From Terriglobia bacterium (GTDB taxonomy: Bacteria; Acidobacteriota; Terriglobia; Acidiferrales; UBA7541): 64,000 nucleotides of DNA. The translations under genes and the position numbers were made by a program. Below the pieces are notes generated by a model. The model was not told where the DNA came from. It searched no databases and saw only the letters and a list, made by a program, of their open reading frames with translations. Shown here piece by piece: positions 1 through 9,682 of the stretch. The stretch covers positions 62,001-126,000 of the forward strand of contig JAIQEV010000002.1 of NCBI GenBank assembly GCA_020073585.1. The letters are read 5' to 3'. Every line of letters starts with the position of its first letter. Positions within the stretch are counted from its first letter, which is position 1.

Positions 1-2737
1 TCGAGAATCGCTTCTCCGCGCGCACCTGTAGGGAGTTGTAATTCGAATGGCCCGTGGACTGGATGTTGGCGATGGAGCTGTCAATCTGTGGAAACGGCCG
101 CCGGGGCGCCCACGGCAGGTTGGGATTCTTGTCGGGGGCAGCCTGGTTGGCGTTAAAGAACAGATACTGATTGCTGCCCTTGGAGCCCGCATAACCGATC
201 TCGAGCAGCGTCTGCCCCGGCAACTGATACTGCGTCGAAAGGTGCCATTGCTGCATGTACGGGGTGCGCAGGTTGGGAGCAATCGAAAACAGGAATGGCG
301 TGTTGGGGTCGGTCAGGGAGTTGGCCGGAAAACCCGCTGAGAGCGTGGGAATTCCCGCGAGGCTGCAATCCAGCGTGAGGGGATTGGCCGAAGCCGCACC
401 ACACGGATTGTTGAAGTTCTGAATTGTGAAGAAGGGCGGGTTGAAGCCCATGCTGGGGTTGGACCACGGCCCGGATTCATTCCCTCCGTAGAAGATGCCG
501 TAGCCGGTGCGCACCACCAGTTTCGGCGTGGCCTGATAGGCCAAGCCCACGCGCGGCGCGAAATTGTTCAGGTCAGGCTTGATCAATCCCGGAGTGCCGG
601 TCGCGCTCAGCGGAATGAGACTGGAAATGTACGGAGTGAGCTGCGCCGTCACGCCCTGAGGCACGATGAGGCTGCCGGTGGCCAGATCAAAAGTGGCCAT
701 CTGGTTATGGCGCTCCTTGATGGTCGTGAAGAGTTCATAGCGTACACCGAGGTTCAACGTGAGTTTGGAAGTGAGCTTCCAGTCGTCCTGCGCGTAGAAG
801 GCATACACCGGGCGATGGTAGTCGATGTTGTGCATGTTGTTGATCGTACCGCCGTCGCTGAGCCCGATCAGAAACGAAGCAAAGCCGGAGCCGCCGCTGC
901 CGATGGCCGCGGGGTTGTCGGTAAAGATCGATCCGAAATTCAGCGCTCCGCGGGGAGCCGCCGGCTGAAAGATGGTGAACTCTTCCAGACGGATTTCCGT
1001 GCCGAACTTCAGGGAGTGCTTGCCGCGCAACCAGGTCAGGTTATCGAGGAAGTTGAAGGTGTTCTGGATTTCATGTGACGGCAGGAAGGTCGGGCTGCCA
1101 ATGGTGGACACGTCACTAAAATAGAGCTGCGGCAGACCGCCGTTCATGGGCACGTTGGGCACGCCCGGGAAGCCGCCCGGATAGCTCAGGATCTGTTCGC
1201 TGGTCTTGTCCGAATTCAACTGCAGGCGCTGGGAATTGACGCGGTTGTAGCCCAGGCGGAATTCGTTGACCAGTTGGGGCCGGAACGTATGCGTCCAGCT
1301 GGCGGCGAAGCTGCGGTAGGCGTTGTCCTCCACGCCGGTGAAGAAGCCGCCGCCGTCGCCGCCGGTCGGGAAGGGGCCGGGAAGCACGCTGGGCTGGTCT
1401 TCATAGCTGAAGCGGAAGAAGCCATAGTCCTTGTCGGTGAACTTCTGGTCCACGCGCACGTCGAAGTTATTGCGGTTCTGCGAACGCACCGGATTGGACA
1501 CGTAGTTGTATCCGAAGCCGTTGGCGTTGGGCATCGGAAAGAGGTTGGTGATGGCCAGAGACAGTGGATCCAGCTGTCCTGCGGGGATGATGTTCAGAGG
1601 GTTTCCAAAACTATCGTATTGAAAAGGCACGCCGCAGCCAACCCCGGCCTGACGGCTGTTGAAAATCTCACCGACGTAAGTGGCAGCCCCGTTGCAGTCC
1701 GTCCCGTTCGGCTGGGTGTAGTCAATCAGCGAGGAGAAATCCCCGGCGCGCATGGCGGTCGTGGGAACCGTGGAGGTCCACGTCTGGGCCTGGCGGATAC
1801 GCAGTCCTTCATAGTCCGCGAAGAAGAAAGTATTGTTCTTCACTACCGGCCCGCCCAAGGTCACGCCAAACTGATTCTGCTTGTAGGGAGCAATGGGCTG
1901 GCCCGCGGGATCGAAAAAGTTCTTGGCGTCGAATTTCTCGTTGCGCAGAAACTCGTAGACGCTGCCGTGCAACTGGTTGGTGCCGGATTTGATCGTGGCG
2001 TTGATGATGGCCCCGTTGCCGCGGCCGAATTCCGCGCTGTAGGCGTTGGTCTGGACCTTGAATTCTTCGAGGGCCTCGACGGAGGGCTGGATCACGTAGT
2101 TGGTTTCGTTGAGCAGGTCCGGAAGATTGGAGTTGTTGTCTACGCCGTCGAGCAGGAAATTGTTCTGCAAAGAGCGGGCGCCGTTGGCGCTGAAACCGTA
2201 GCCCCCTTCATCGCGGGCACCGGGCTCGCTGGGAGCGGTTCCGGCGGTCAGCAGAGCGAGTTGCGCGAAGTTGCGTCCGTTCAGCGGCAGGTTGGCCACG
2301 CGCTTGTTGTCCACCACCTGGCCGAGTCCAGAGGTTTCGGTTTCCAGCAGAGGAGCGGCGCCGGAGACGACAACCTGTTCGCCAACTTGTCCGATCTCAA
2401 GAACGACGTTGACCGCGATGCGCTGCTGCACATCCAGCGAAACCGGCACGGAAACGGCTTGCTTGAAACCCGGATGCTCCACCGTGACCGTGTAGCGGCC
2501 CACGCGCAGCGGACTGGCCACGTACTCGCCGGCTTCGTCAGTGGCGCTCGTAAAGGTAATTCCGCGATCCACGTCGGTCACGACGACCTTGGCTCCGGGC
2601 ACGACAGCGCCGGTGACGTCCTTAACCGTGCCGACGATGCTGCCGGTGTCTTTCTGCGCCCAGGCGCTGCCGGCAAACGCCAGTGTCAGAAGGGACAGCA
2701 GGATGATTCGCAAGCGAACTACGGTGAAGCTTTCCAT
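1..2737 (-). CDS. TonB-dependent receptor with carboxypeptidase-regulatory-like domain (Oar-like), 3' end off the window
   Basis: Outer-membrane receptor for TonB-driven uptake of large substrates, probably oligosaccharides given the adjacent glycosidases. The reading frame is open from an ATG at 2737 to the left edge (about 912 codons); the stop lies outside. A signal peptide covers residues 1-28 (ends AGSAWAQ). Residues about 30-115 form a carboxypeptidase-regulatory-like beta-sandwich (GSIVGTVKDVTGAVVPGA). A plug-like part with LPLNGRNF and a SANGAR/LDGVDNN stretch follows, then a long beta-barrel region rich in aromatic and Asn residues. This layout is typical of the expanded receptor families of Acidobacteriota. 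A GGAG ribosome site precedes the ATG. It is divergent from the alpha-galactosidase gene with 227 bp between them. The family is certain; the substrate is inferred from context. Confidence 0.93.
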   Translation of the reverse strand, partial: MESFTVVRLRIILLSLLTLAFAGSAWAQKDTGSIVGTVKDVTGAVVPGAKVVVTDVDRGITFTSATDEAGEYVASPLRVGRYTVTVEHPGFKQAVSVPVSLDVQQRIAVNVVLEIGQVGEQVVVSGAAPLLETETSGLGQVVDNKRVANLPLNGRNFAQLALLTAGTAPSEPGARDEGGYGFSANGARSLQNNFLLDGVDNNSNLPDLLNETNYVIQPSVEALEEFKVQTNAYSAEFGRGNGAIINATIKSGTNQLHGSVYEFLRNEKFDAKNFFDPAGQPIAPYKQNQFGVTLGGPVVKNNTFFFADYEGLRIRQAQTWTSTVPTTAMRAGDFSSLIDYTQPNGTDCNGAATYVGEIFNSRQAGVGCGVPFQYDSFGNPLNIIPAGQLDPLSLAITNLFPMPNANGFGYNYVSNPVRSQNRNNFDVRVDQKFTDKDYGFFRFSYEDQPSVLPGPFPTGGDGGGFFTGVEDNAYRSFAASWTHTFRPQLVNEFRLGYNRVNSQRLQLNSDKTSEQILSYPGGFPGVPNVPMNGGLPQLYFSDVSTIGSPTFLPSHEIQNTFNFLDNLTWLRGKHSLKFGTEIRLEEFTIFQPAAPRGALNFGSIFTDNPAAIGSGGSGFASFLIGLSDGGTINNMHNIDYHRPVYAFYAQDDWKLTSKLTLNLGVRYELFTTIKERHNQMATFDLATGSLIVPQGVTAQLTPYISSLIPLSATGTPGLIKPDLNNFAPRVGLAYQATPKLVVRTGYGIFYGGNESGPWSNPSMGFNPPFFTIQNFNNPCGAASANPLTLDCSLAGIPTLSAGFPANSLTDPNTPFLFSIAPNLRTPYMQQWHLSTQYQLPGQTLLEIGYAGSKGSNQYLFFNANQAAPDKNPNLPWAPRRPFPQIDSSIANIQSTGHSNYNSLQVRAEKRFS

Positions 2738-2964
2738 GTCGGGACTCCTTCGATTGAGACTGTTCTTTTGATCCGGAATTGCGAGGGCTTCTGTCCGGCT
2801 TGGTACCGCAACCGGCGCCTGTTCGTTCCTTGCCATCTCCCTCAAGAACAAAAATACCTCTTTACAGGACCATTTACGAACAGTTACTTTTACTTTCGTT
2901 CTGGTGCGTCTGTCAAGCAGGAAGTTCTGCCGCTCCAGCGCGGCACAGTCCATAGGGAGGACCT

Positions 2965-5478
2965 ATGCAATTCAGCATCATGCACAAATCCCTGCTCCAG
3001 CTCGGAATCGTCTTTCTGCTGCTGACGGCTTTCTGCGGCAGCCTGCCGGCTGCCTCCAGGGAGCCGGCTTCGGCGCTCACGGGCAAGGACATCTCCATCA
3101 CCCCAGAAAAAGACGGTTCTTACTCCGTGCGCGCCGTAGACCAGGTCAAGCCGGTCCTGCGCGCCGGGGTCGCGGCTCAGGTGGATCATCATTGGCTTCG
3201 CTCATCGGATTATCCCCGGCATACCGCCGCGGAATCCTCGTTTCAGGACGAATGGGGAGAAGGCAAGCAGCTCACCGTGCTGCACACAGGGCTGGCCGGG
3301 CAGCCGGATCTAGCTGCCATTTTCCGCCAGCACACACAGGCGGGATTCATTGAGGTCTCCGTGGAAGTGCGCAACGCCGCCAGCAAGCCTGTGACCGTGC
3401 AGTCGATTCGCGTCCTTGAGGTGGCCCCGGGGAAACCCGCAGTAGATCTCGGCGGAACCGAAGCCGCTGACCGCGTGCTTTCCGACAGCTTCAGTGAGGA
3501 CCGGCCGGCCATGATCATCCACGACCTCGGCGACGAACTGGGCATGCACCGCGCCGTGGGCAGCCAGCTGATCTACAACCGGGAAAGTAAGAAGAGCCTC
3601 TTCCTCGCTGCGCTAACTTCGCAGCGCTGGCTCACGATCCTGAGGCTGCGCACCGAAAAGACAAAGGTAAAGGACAAGGAAATCGTCCGCATCACAGGTT
3701 ACGAAGTCGACTCGGCCGGCACAACCGAACTGACCAAGGAGAACTCCTTGCGGGAAGCTCCGGCCGAAGACCAGATCGAACTGAGCCTGCCGGTGACAGC
3801 GGGTGCGAATCTTGCTTCCGAGCGCCTGCTGATCAGCTTCGGCGGAGATTACCACGCGCAACTAGAATCTTACGGTGACATCATCCGCCGTATGCACCAT
3901 GCGCGCGTGATCGCTCCGACGCCCGTGGGTTGGTGGAGCTGGACGGCCTACTACTTCGGTCTTAGCCAGGAGACCGCCGCAACGAACATCCAGTGGCAGG
4001 CCGAGCATCTCAAAAAGCTCGGCTACACCTTCTTCCATCTCGATGAAGGCTATCAGTACGCGCGCGGTGAATATACCACCGCCGATGCGGCACTATTCCC
4101 AGGCGGAATGAAGGCTGCCGGCGACGGCATCCGCAACCACGGCCTGACCATGGGCATCTGGACTGCTCCCTTCGAAGTCTCCGAGCGCGCCTGGGTCTAT
4201 GAAAACCACAAAGACTGGCTCGTGCACAATGCCAGCGGCAAACCGATCCACGCCGGCTACGTCACGGACAAGAAGGACAAACTCTATGTACTCGATACCA
4301 CCAACCCCGGCGCGCAGGAATACTTGCGCAAGACCTACACCACCCTGGCGAAGGACTGGGGAATTCGCTACATCAAGATGGACTTCATGGAAGACACCGC
4401 GATCGAAGGCTGCTACTACAAGCCAAACACCACGGCACTGGAAGCGCAGCGTCTCGGCCTGCAGATCATCCGCGAAGCCGTCGGCGAGGATGTGCTCCTC
4501 GACAAGGACGGCAGCGTCATGCTCAATCCCGTTGGCATCGTGGACACCGGGCGCATCTCCGTAGACACCGGGCACATGTTCGACGCCACCAAGGAAGCCG
4601 GTCCCGGCGTCGCCGCACGCTATTACATGAACCGCAACTTCTACGTCAGTGATCCCGACGCCTTCTCGGTTTCCCGTCAGACGGTCGAGGAACACGAATG
4701 GCACGGTGGCAAGCGCCCGCTGACCCTGGACGAGGCCAAGGCTTCGATCGCTCTCTCAGCGGTATCCGGTGGGATGTACGAAATCGGTGACGATCTGCCG
4801 ACCCTGGGCATGGACCCTGAGCGCGTAGCGCTGGTGGAAAACCGCGACCTGCTCAACATGGCCCTGCTCGGCAAGGCAGCACGGCCACTCGACCTCATGA
4901 GCTACGCGCCGGAAGACGGCTTGCCCAGCGTGTTCCTGCTGCAGGAAACCCCGCGGCAGGCCATCCTGACGGTATTCAACTGGACGGAGAAGCCGCGGAC
5001 ACATAACTTCACGTTCTCCGAACTCGGCCTCTCCGCGAAGGGGCAGTACCAGGTGTTCGATGTTTTCGAGGCGGGTAAGCCGACCGGCATGAAACAGGAG
5101 GCAATCCAGGTGGAGCAGCCTGCGCATTCCGCCCGGATCTTCAAGATCGTGGACGCCTCAGTGGCCGCAGCGCCGCCTTCCGTGCAGGAGACAATCCCCG
5201 GCAACGTGGAAACCGGAAAACCCGCCGCTTTCTCCGCCCATGTGAAGGAAAACGGCGTTCCTGCCCTTTCCTATCACTGGGAGTTTGGCGACGGGACGAG
5301 TGCCGACGGCGCAGCCGTCACGCACACCTACACACGGCAGGGTTCTTACAAGGTCCGCCTGACTGCGGAGGGAGTGGATGGCGAGGCTTTCGAAAAAACC
5401 TTTTCCGTCGAAGTCAGCGGCACGATCGATACGCTGTTTACACCGGCGAATAAACAGCGCCTAGCCGAGAAAAAATAA
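2965..5478 (+). CDS. Secreted alpha-galactosidase-like glycoside hydrolase (clan GH-D) with C-terminal PKD domain
   Basis: Predicted to release terminal alpha-galactosyl residues outside the cytoplasm. The 837-residue product has a signal peptide (hydrophobic core about residues 10-28), an N-terminal beta-supersandwich, and a (beta/alpha)8 barrel with GWWSWTAYYFG near residue 320. The barrel carries YIKMDFM with the nucleophile candidate Asp473, the GH-D counterpart of KWDxN. A PKD-type beta-sandwich (WEFGDG, about residues 772-777) follows near the C-terminus, which is unusual for this enzyme and may bind carbohydrate or a surface. The start is set by GGGAGG six bases before the ATG; Met6 is an alternative. 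GH36-like is the best match, and related GH27/GH97-type activities are possible. Confidence 0.85.
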   Translation: MQFSIMHKSLLQLGIVFLLLTAFCGSLPAASREPASALTGKDISITPEKDGSYSVRAVDQVKPVLRAGVAAQVDHHWLRSSDYPRHTAAESSFQDEWGEGKQLTVLHTGLAGQPDLAAIFRQHTQAGFIEVSVEVRNAASKPVTVQSIRVLEVAPGKPAVDLGGTEAADRVLSDSFSEDRPAMIIHDLGDELGMHRAVGSQLIYNRESKKSLFLAALTSQRWLTILRLRTEKTKVKDKEIVRITGYEVDSAGTTELTKENSLREAPAEDQIELSLPVTAGANLASERLLISFGGDYHAQLESYGDIIRRMHHARVIAPTPVGWWSWTAYYFGLSQETAATNIQWQAEHLKKLGYTFFHLDEGYQYARGEYTTADAALFPGGMKAAGDGIRNHGLTMGIWTAPFEVSERAWVYENHKDWLVHNASGKPIHAGYVTDKKDKLYVLDTTNPGAQEYLRKTYTTLAKDWGIRYIKMDFMEDTAIEGCYYKPNTTALEAQRLGLQIIREAVGEDVLLDKDGSVMLNPVGIVDTGRISVDTGHMFDATKEAGPGVAARYYMNRNFYVSDPDAFSVSRQTVEEHEWHGGKRPLTLDEAKASIALSAVSGGMYEIGDDLPTLGMDPERVALVENRDLLNMALLGKAARPLDLMSYAPEDGLPSVFLLQETPRQAILTVFNWTEKPRTHNFTFSELGLSAKGQYQVFDVFEAGKPTGMKQEAIQVEQPAHSARIFKIVDASVAAAPPSVQETIPGNVETGKPAAFSAHVKENGVPALSYHWEFGDGTSADGAAVTHTYTRQGSYKVRLTAEGVDGEAFEKTFSVEVSGTIDTLFTPANKQRLAEKK

Positions 5479-5521
5479 CCCACCTCTGCGAACCATTCGC
5501 GGAGAGCAGGAAAACAGTAAG

Positions 5522-5555
5522 AAGGCCGGCGAGTTCATTGCGACTCGCCGGCCTT
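5522..5555. terminator. Bidirectional intrinsic terminator
   Basis: A perfect 13-bp inverted repeat (5522-5534 with 5543-5555, GGCCGGCGAGT core, 8-nt loop) sits between the convergent ends of the alpha-galactosidase gene and the DeoR-family gene. A short A/T flank lies on each side, so it can serve both directions. Confidence 0.8.
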
Positions 5556-5594
5556 TACTATCGGGGAGCTTTCCAGATTCCTGCGTTCTTCGAA

Positions 5595-6356
5595 CTAAGC
5601 CACTGTCATTTCGATCCGGGCCTTCTTGAGCGCTTTCAGATCGGTCTTGGGAATCCCCCGGTCGGTGATCACCCCATGGATGGCCGAAAGCGGCACGATA
5701 TGCGAAAGGCTGCGGCGGCCGAACTTGCTCGAGTCGCACACGGCCACCGTGCGCTTGGCGCCTTCAACCATCATGCGGTTCACCTTGGCCTCGAGCAGGT
5801 TCGGCGTGCTCAATCCATAGTGCACGTCAATCCCATCCACCCCCAGGAACAAGATGTCGGCGTTCAGGTGCCGCAGCGTCTCCTCGGCCATCGGCCCCAC
5901 CAGCGAAAAGGAGTTTTTCCGCAGCGTGCCGCCGGTGAGGATGACCTCCACTTCCGTGCCCGCCAGCTCCGCCGCGATATTCACGGCGTTCGTCACAATC
6001 GTCAGCTTCCGGAAGTTTCGCAAGGCTCGCGCGATCGCCGTCGTCGTCGTGCCGGAATCGAGGATCACCACCTGGCCTTCCTTCACCATTGCCGTGGCGG
6101 CCTCCGCAATCCGCAGCTTCTCCTTCCGATGCAGCTTTTCCTTCTCCCGCAGCGTCGGATCCTCGAGCGCACCCTCCCGCGCAGGCAGCGCCCCGCCGTG
6201 CGACCGGTGCACAAGTCCCTGCCCGTGCAGCACGTCCAGATCCTTGCGGATGGTGACCTGCGATGTCTTGAACTTCCGGGCCAGTTCGCTGACCAGCAAG
6301 CGGCCTTCCCGGTTCAGGATGTCCAGAATCGCTCTTCGCCGTTCTTCATTCAGCAT
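5595..6356 (-). CDS. DeoR-family transcriptional repressor
   Basis: A 253-residue sugar-phosphate-responsive regulator. Residues about 6-57 form a DeoR-type winged HTH (RRRAILDILNREG, then SQVTIRKDL). The rest is the DeoRC sensor domain, with a phosphosugar-binding loop DSGTTTTAIA and the typical C-terminal TDRGI segment. The ATG at 6356 is followed by the expected MLNEERR start of the family. It lies between the alpha-galactosidase and the divergent GH2 enzyme and is the obvious local regulator. An AgaR-like repeat is in its upstream region. The inducer cannot be read from sequence; a galactose- or amino-sugar-derived phosphate is inferred from the neighbours. Confidence 0.92.
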   Translation of the reverse strand: MLNEERRRAILDILNREGRLLVSELARKFKTSQVTIRKDLDVLHGQGLVHRSHGGALPAREGALEDPTLREKEKLHRKEKLRIAEAATAMVKEGQVVILDSGTTTTAIARALRNFRKLTIVTNAVNIAAELAGTEVEVILTGGTLRKNSFSLVGPMAEETLRHLNADILFLGVDGIDVHYGLSTPNLLEAKVNRMMVEGAKRTVAVCDSSKFGRRSLSHIVPLSAIHGVITDRGIPKTDLKALKKARIEMTVA

Positions 6357-6407
6357 GGAGGCTCTCCCTGGGAAAGTATGCCACGGGCGAAATCGGCTAT
6401 TGACAGC

Positions 6408-6450
6408 TCTTTCGTTGTCTGTTTCTCTTTATAACGTTTCATTTCGTTTG
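6408..6450. promoter_or_regulatory. Candidate DeoR/AgaR-type operator
   Basis: TTTCGTT-type repeats occur between the divergent deoR-like and GH2 genes. The element GTTTCATTTCGTTTG (6436-6450) matches the TTTCRTTTCR pattern known for AgaR-like regulators, and CTTTCGTTG lies at 6408. A TATAAC box (6430-6435) overlaps the array. A related CTTTCGTTC is found upstream of the alpha-galactosidase gene near 2893. Binding is inferred. Confidence 0.45.
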
Positions 6451-6611
6451 TCCACCGGGAAATGGCGGTCCCCCGGTGAACGGCGGCTCCCGGCCTTTCG
6501 AAGACAGGTCGCTGCCTCCGTTCTGCCGTATGAAGTTCTGAGCGCGATCCCTATGCTTGCTGCCGTATCTATTTCCGGGGCGATCACCCGCCGCCCAAAG
6601 GAAGCTTCCCG

Positions 6612-9365
6612 ATGAAACGTCATCTTCTGCCCGCTTGCGTTCTATTCTCTTCCCTCTTGGTGCTGTTCCTGCCGCAGGCCTCCGCCTCGCCCCATTCTCC
6701 TAATTTGCTGGAGCTGCAGAGCGGCTGGCGGATGACTTCCGCCAAAAACGTCTCAGGCGACGATGCCCTGGTCTCCCAGGCGGCCTTCGACGATTCCCAC
6801 TGGTATCCCATCCAGCGCATGCCCGCCACCGTCCTGCAGGTCCTGGAGGACAACGGCGTCTCTAAAAACCTCTACCAGGGCATGAACCTCGCCACTCCCG
6901 GCGACCTCTGGAAGCAGGACTGGTGGTACCGCACCACTTTTGCGGCGCCGCCCGGGCACACCGCCTATTCGCTGATCTTCAAAGGCATCAACTACCGCGC
7001 CGAGATCTGGCTCAACGGACACCGGGTGGCCCGCCGCGACCAGGCCGTCGGGATGTACGGCCAGTTCGAATTCAACGTGACCGAGTTCATCGTGCCTGGC
7101 GGCGCGAACGTCCTGGCAGTGAAGATCACGCCGGAACAAGCCGTCCTCGGAGAAGACGGCGTCGAGCTGGCCGATAGCTGGTTCGACTGGATCAACTGGA
7201 AGTACATCGGCTTCCACAATCCGAAAAAGAATCTCGATGTCTCGTTCGTGCCGGACCGCAACGCTGGCGTCTGGAAGCGCGTCTATCTGAGCAGCACCGG
7301 CCCGGTCGCCATCCGCAACCCGTACGTCTCCACCGATCTGCCCCTGCCCGCCACCAGCCCCGCCGCTCTCACCGTTTATTGTGATTTGCAGAACAACACC
7401 TCCAAGCCGGTTTCCGGTACGCTCACTGGAGAAATCTCTCGCCCCGGCAAGCCCATCATCGCATTTCAAAAGACCGTCACTCTCCTCCGCGACGAGCTCA
7501 AGGAAGTGGCCCTGACGCCCGCGGACTTCGCTCAGCTTTCCGTATCCGATCCCGACCTCTGGTGGCCCTACCGCTGGGGCCAGCCAAACCTGTACCACCT
7601 CCAGCTCGACTTCAAGATCCTCGACCATGTTTCCGACACCCAGGCGATCGATTTCGGCATCCGCAAGATCACGCAGCATCGCGACACCGACAATCAATTC
7701 CCCGAGGTCGGCACGGGCGGCAACTTCTATCTGAAGATCAACGGCCGGGATTATCTCATCCGCGGCGGCGTTTACTCCCCCGACCTGCTCTACAGAAACG
7801 ACCCCGAACGCGACGCCGCCACCATGCGCTACGTCAAGGACCTCGGCCTCAACCTCCTCCGCTGGGAATCCAAAATCGCCGACGACTCCATGATTGACCG
7901 GGCCGACCGCGAAGGCGTGCCCGTCATGCTGGGCTGGATGTGCTGCCAACAGTGGGAACACTGGGAGGACTGGAGCGCCGAGGATCACTGGGTTGCCCGC
8001 GCCAGCCTGCGCGCGCGCATTCGCGAGCTGCGCTCGCACGCCTCCGTGGTTCTCTGGGCCAGCGGAAGCGACGGCCTGCCGCCCGATCCCGTCCTCAATG
8101 ACTACACGCAGATTCTCAAGGAACTGCATTGGCAGAATGCCGTTGTGGACACCGTCGCCGCGGGCAACCGCACCTGGAGCGGCATTCAGATGATCGGCCC
8201 GTACGTTTGGCGCCCTCCCTACTACTGGTTCAGCGAAAAATACGCCACGTCACGCGGCTCCTCGGCCGAAGAAGGCGACAACGAAACGATTCCACCCGTC
8301 GAATCCCTGAAGAAGTTCATCCCGCCCGACAAGCTCTGGCCGATCAACGAATACTGGTTTTTCCACTCCGGCGCCAACGAGGGAAACAACACACTGGAAA
8401 ACGTCCAAAGGGTCCTCGAGAAACGCTACGGCCCTTCCCATAGCGTCGAGGAGTTTTCGAAGAAGGCGCAACTCGCGCACTACGAAGATGTCCGCGCGCA
8501 ACTCGAAACCTACGCCACCCATTGGTCCAATCGAAAAATGACGGTCCACTGGATGATGAATAACCCGTGGCCTTCCCTCTTCGGCCATCTCTTCGACTAC
8601 TACTTCAAGCAGGGCGGCGGCTATTTCGGCGCGAAGAAGGCCCTGCGCCCACTCGCCATTGTCTGGGACTACTACGCGACCGGTGACCGTAGCACCGCGA
8701 AGCTTCACGTCGTCAATCAGACGCTCGAGCCCCGCGAACACCTGACCGTCTCCGTCGCCTACTACAGCCTCGACGGCAGCCGCAAATATTCGAATGAAGT
8801 GAAGGATTTCCGCATCGCCGCAAGCAGCTCGGCCGAAGCCATGTCCATCCCCCGCATTCCGGACACCACCTCCACCTACTTCGTGCGCTGCGAACTGCGC
8901 GATGCAGCCGGCTCGCTCCTCGCCCAGAACGCCTACTGGGCCTCCACCACCGATGACGATCTCGGCGATCCGAAGAATGAAACGCAGTTCAAGACCGACC
9001 TCGCCAAGTGGGCCGACCTCTCCGCCCTGAACACGATGCCACGCACCACCATCAAAGCTTCCGCAACATTCACCGAAGCCAACGGAGAAGGTACAGCCAC
9101 CATCACCCTCACAAATCCAACCAATCGCATAGCCTTCTTCCTGCGCGCAGAGATTACGCAGGGCGCCGATGGAGAGGAGATTTTGCCTATCACCTACGAC
9201 GACAATTACGTGACCCTGTTCCCCCGCGAGACGCGGACGATTGTCGCCATATTTCGCACGCCGGCGCTGGCCAGCCACGCTCCTGCCCTGCGCCTCGAAG
9301 GCTACAACGTGGACAAGCAGACTCTGCCGCTAAAAGCTTTGCCCAGCGTGATGTCGACCAACTGA
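6612..9365 (+). CDS. Secreted GH2 exo-beta-D-glucosaminidase-like enzyme
   Basis: Likely removes non-reducing beta-linked glucosamine or a similar sugar from oligosaccharides. The 917-residue product has a signal peptide (about 1-25), GH2 sugar-binding and immunoglobulin-like domains, a TIM barrel (RGGVYSPDLLYRND, NLLRWESK), and C-terminal beta domains. The acid/base position reads ASGSDGLP with Asp487 instead of the NE pair of ordinary GH2 enzymes, a mark of CsxA-type exo-beta-glucosaminidases. GPYVWRPPYYWF and the nucleophile region SSAEEGDNE (Glu553/Glu554) agree. It is divergent from the DeoR-family regulator and probably belongs to the same regulon. Beta-mannosidase is the main alternative. 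Confidence 0.82.
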   Translation: MKRHLLPACVLFSSLLVLFLPQASASPHSPNLLELQSGWRMTSAKNVSGDDALVSQAAFDDSHWYPIQRMPATVLQVLEDNGVSKNLYQGMNLATPGDLWKQDWWYRTTFAAPPGHTAYSLIFKGINYRAEIWLNGHRVARRDQAVGMYGQFEFNVTEFIVPGGANVLAVKITPEQAVLGEDGVELADSWFDWINWKYIGFHNPKKNLDVSFVPDRNAGVWKRVYLSSTGPVAIRNPYVSTDLPLPATSPAALTVYCDLQNNTSKPVSGTLTGEISRPGKPIIAFQKTVTLLRDELKEVALTPADFAQLSVSDPDLWWPYRWGQPNLYHLQLDFKILDHVSDTQAIDFGIRKITQHRDTDNQFPEVGTGGNFYLKINGRDYLIRGGVYSPDLLYRNDPERDAATMRYVKDLGLNLLRWESKIADDSMIDRADREGVPVMLGWMCCQQWEHWEDWSAEDHWVARASLRARIRELRSHASVVLWASGSDGLPPDPVLNDYTQILKELHWQNAVVDTVAAGNRTWSGIQMIGPYVWRPPYYWFSEKYATSRGSSAEEGDNETIPPVESLKKFIPPDKLWPINEYWFFHSGANEGNNTLENVQRVLEKRYGPSHSVEEFSKKAQLAHYEDVRAQLETYATHWSNRKMTVHWMMNNPWPSLFGHLFDYYFKQGGGYFGAKKALRPLAIVWDYYATGDRSTAKLHVVNQTLEPREHLTVSVAYYSLDGSRKYSNEVKDFRIAASSSAEAMSIPRIPDTTSTYFVRCELRDAAGSLLAQNAYWASTTDDDLGDPKNETQFKTDLAKWADLSALNTMPRTTIKASATFTEANGEGTATITLTNPTNRIAFFLRAEITQGADGEEILPITYDDNYVTLFPRETRTIVAIFRTPALASHAPALRLEGYNVDKQTLPLKALPSVMSTN

Positions 9366-9501
9366 TTGCTGGAGAAGAAGTTGGCTTCCCATGCTTCTCC
9401 TCCTGTGGCGCGGCGCTAGCGAGGAAGGGATGGGCTGGCACTCGTTCAAACGGTTCCGCAAGACATGGTTGCGTGGCCGTCGCTGTTTGAGGGTAAAGTT
9501 C
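9366..9501 (+). other. Short intergenic tail of the GH2 gene
   Basis: No gene is evident. A weak 7-bp inverted repeat (GGAGAAG 9371-9377 with CTTCTCC 9394-9400) could be a terminator for the GH2 gene. This is the last chromosomal stretch before the island boundary. Confidence 0.4.
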
Positions 9502-9549
9502 TGGTGGACGTGAGGGGGCTCGAACCCCTGACCCCCTGCTTGCAAAGCA
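9502..9549 (-). pseudogene. Displaced 3' half of tRNA-Ala(TGC): left attachment site of the island
   Basis: Read on the minus strand this is the 3' half of a tRNA-Ala: anticodon loop with TGC, variable loop, an intact T-arm (AGGGGTTCGAGCCCCCT), the acceptor 3' strand CACGTCC and an encoded ACCA. The 5' half is missing. The segment 9530-9549 is identical to 25958-25977 in the complete tRNA-Ala, while the T-arm differs. This is what is left when an element integrates in the anticodon region and supplies a new 3' half. The acceptor strand still pairs with the 5' strand GGGCGTG of the tRNA 16.4 kb away. Confidence 0.85.
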
Positions 9550-9682
9550 CGAAACTCTACTCCAACAATTCTACCGATCATCTTAACTACTAACGTTTCC
9601 AACCAATCGGGGACTCTGCTTTTCGCTCAAAGCTAACCCCAATCGACTGAAAACGTTCGATTCGTGCACACTTCGTGCACAG
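9535..9682 (+). repeat. Element-end repeat, copy 1
   Basis: About 145 bp, starting at the attachment core CTGCTTGCAAAGCAC, are clearly similar to 19125-19273 with many matched blocks (TACTAACGTTTCCAAC, ATCGGGGA, TTCGCTCAA, GCTAACCCCAAT). The end holds the imperfect dyad TGCACACTTCGTGCACA (near 9665). The block near 9608-9628 resembles part of the excisionase gene at 27335-27355. Confidence 0.8.

Noticed and set aside
1274-3025. 583-residue plus-strand open frame
   Set aside because: It is antisense to the TonB receptor, whose protein sequence is clearly recognisable; the frame shows no domain and composition typical of an antisense GC-rich shadow.
5538-6615. Two long plus-strand frames across the DeoR-family gene
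   Set aside because: The minus-strand DeoR protein has full family motifs; the plus frames are shadows.
6753-9278. Minus-strand frames of 458 and 342 residues
   Set aside because: Shadows of the GH2 gene, which is complete with signal peptide and catalytic motifs.
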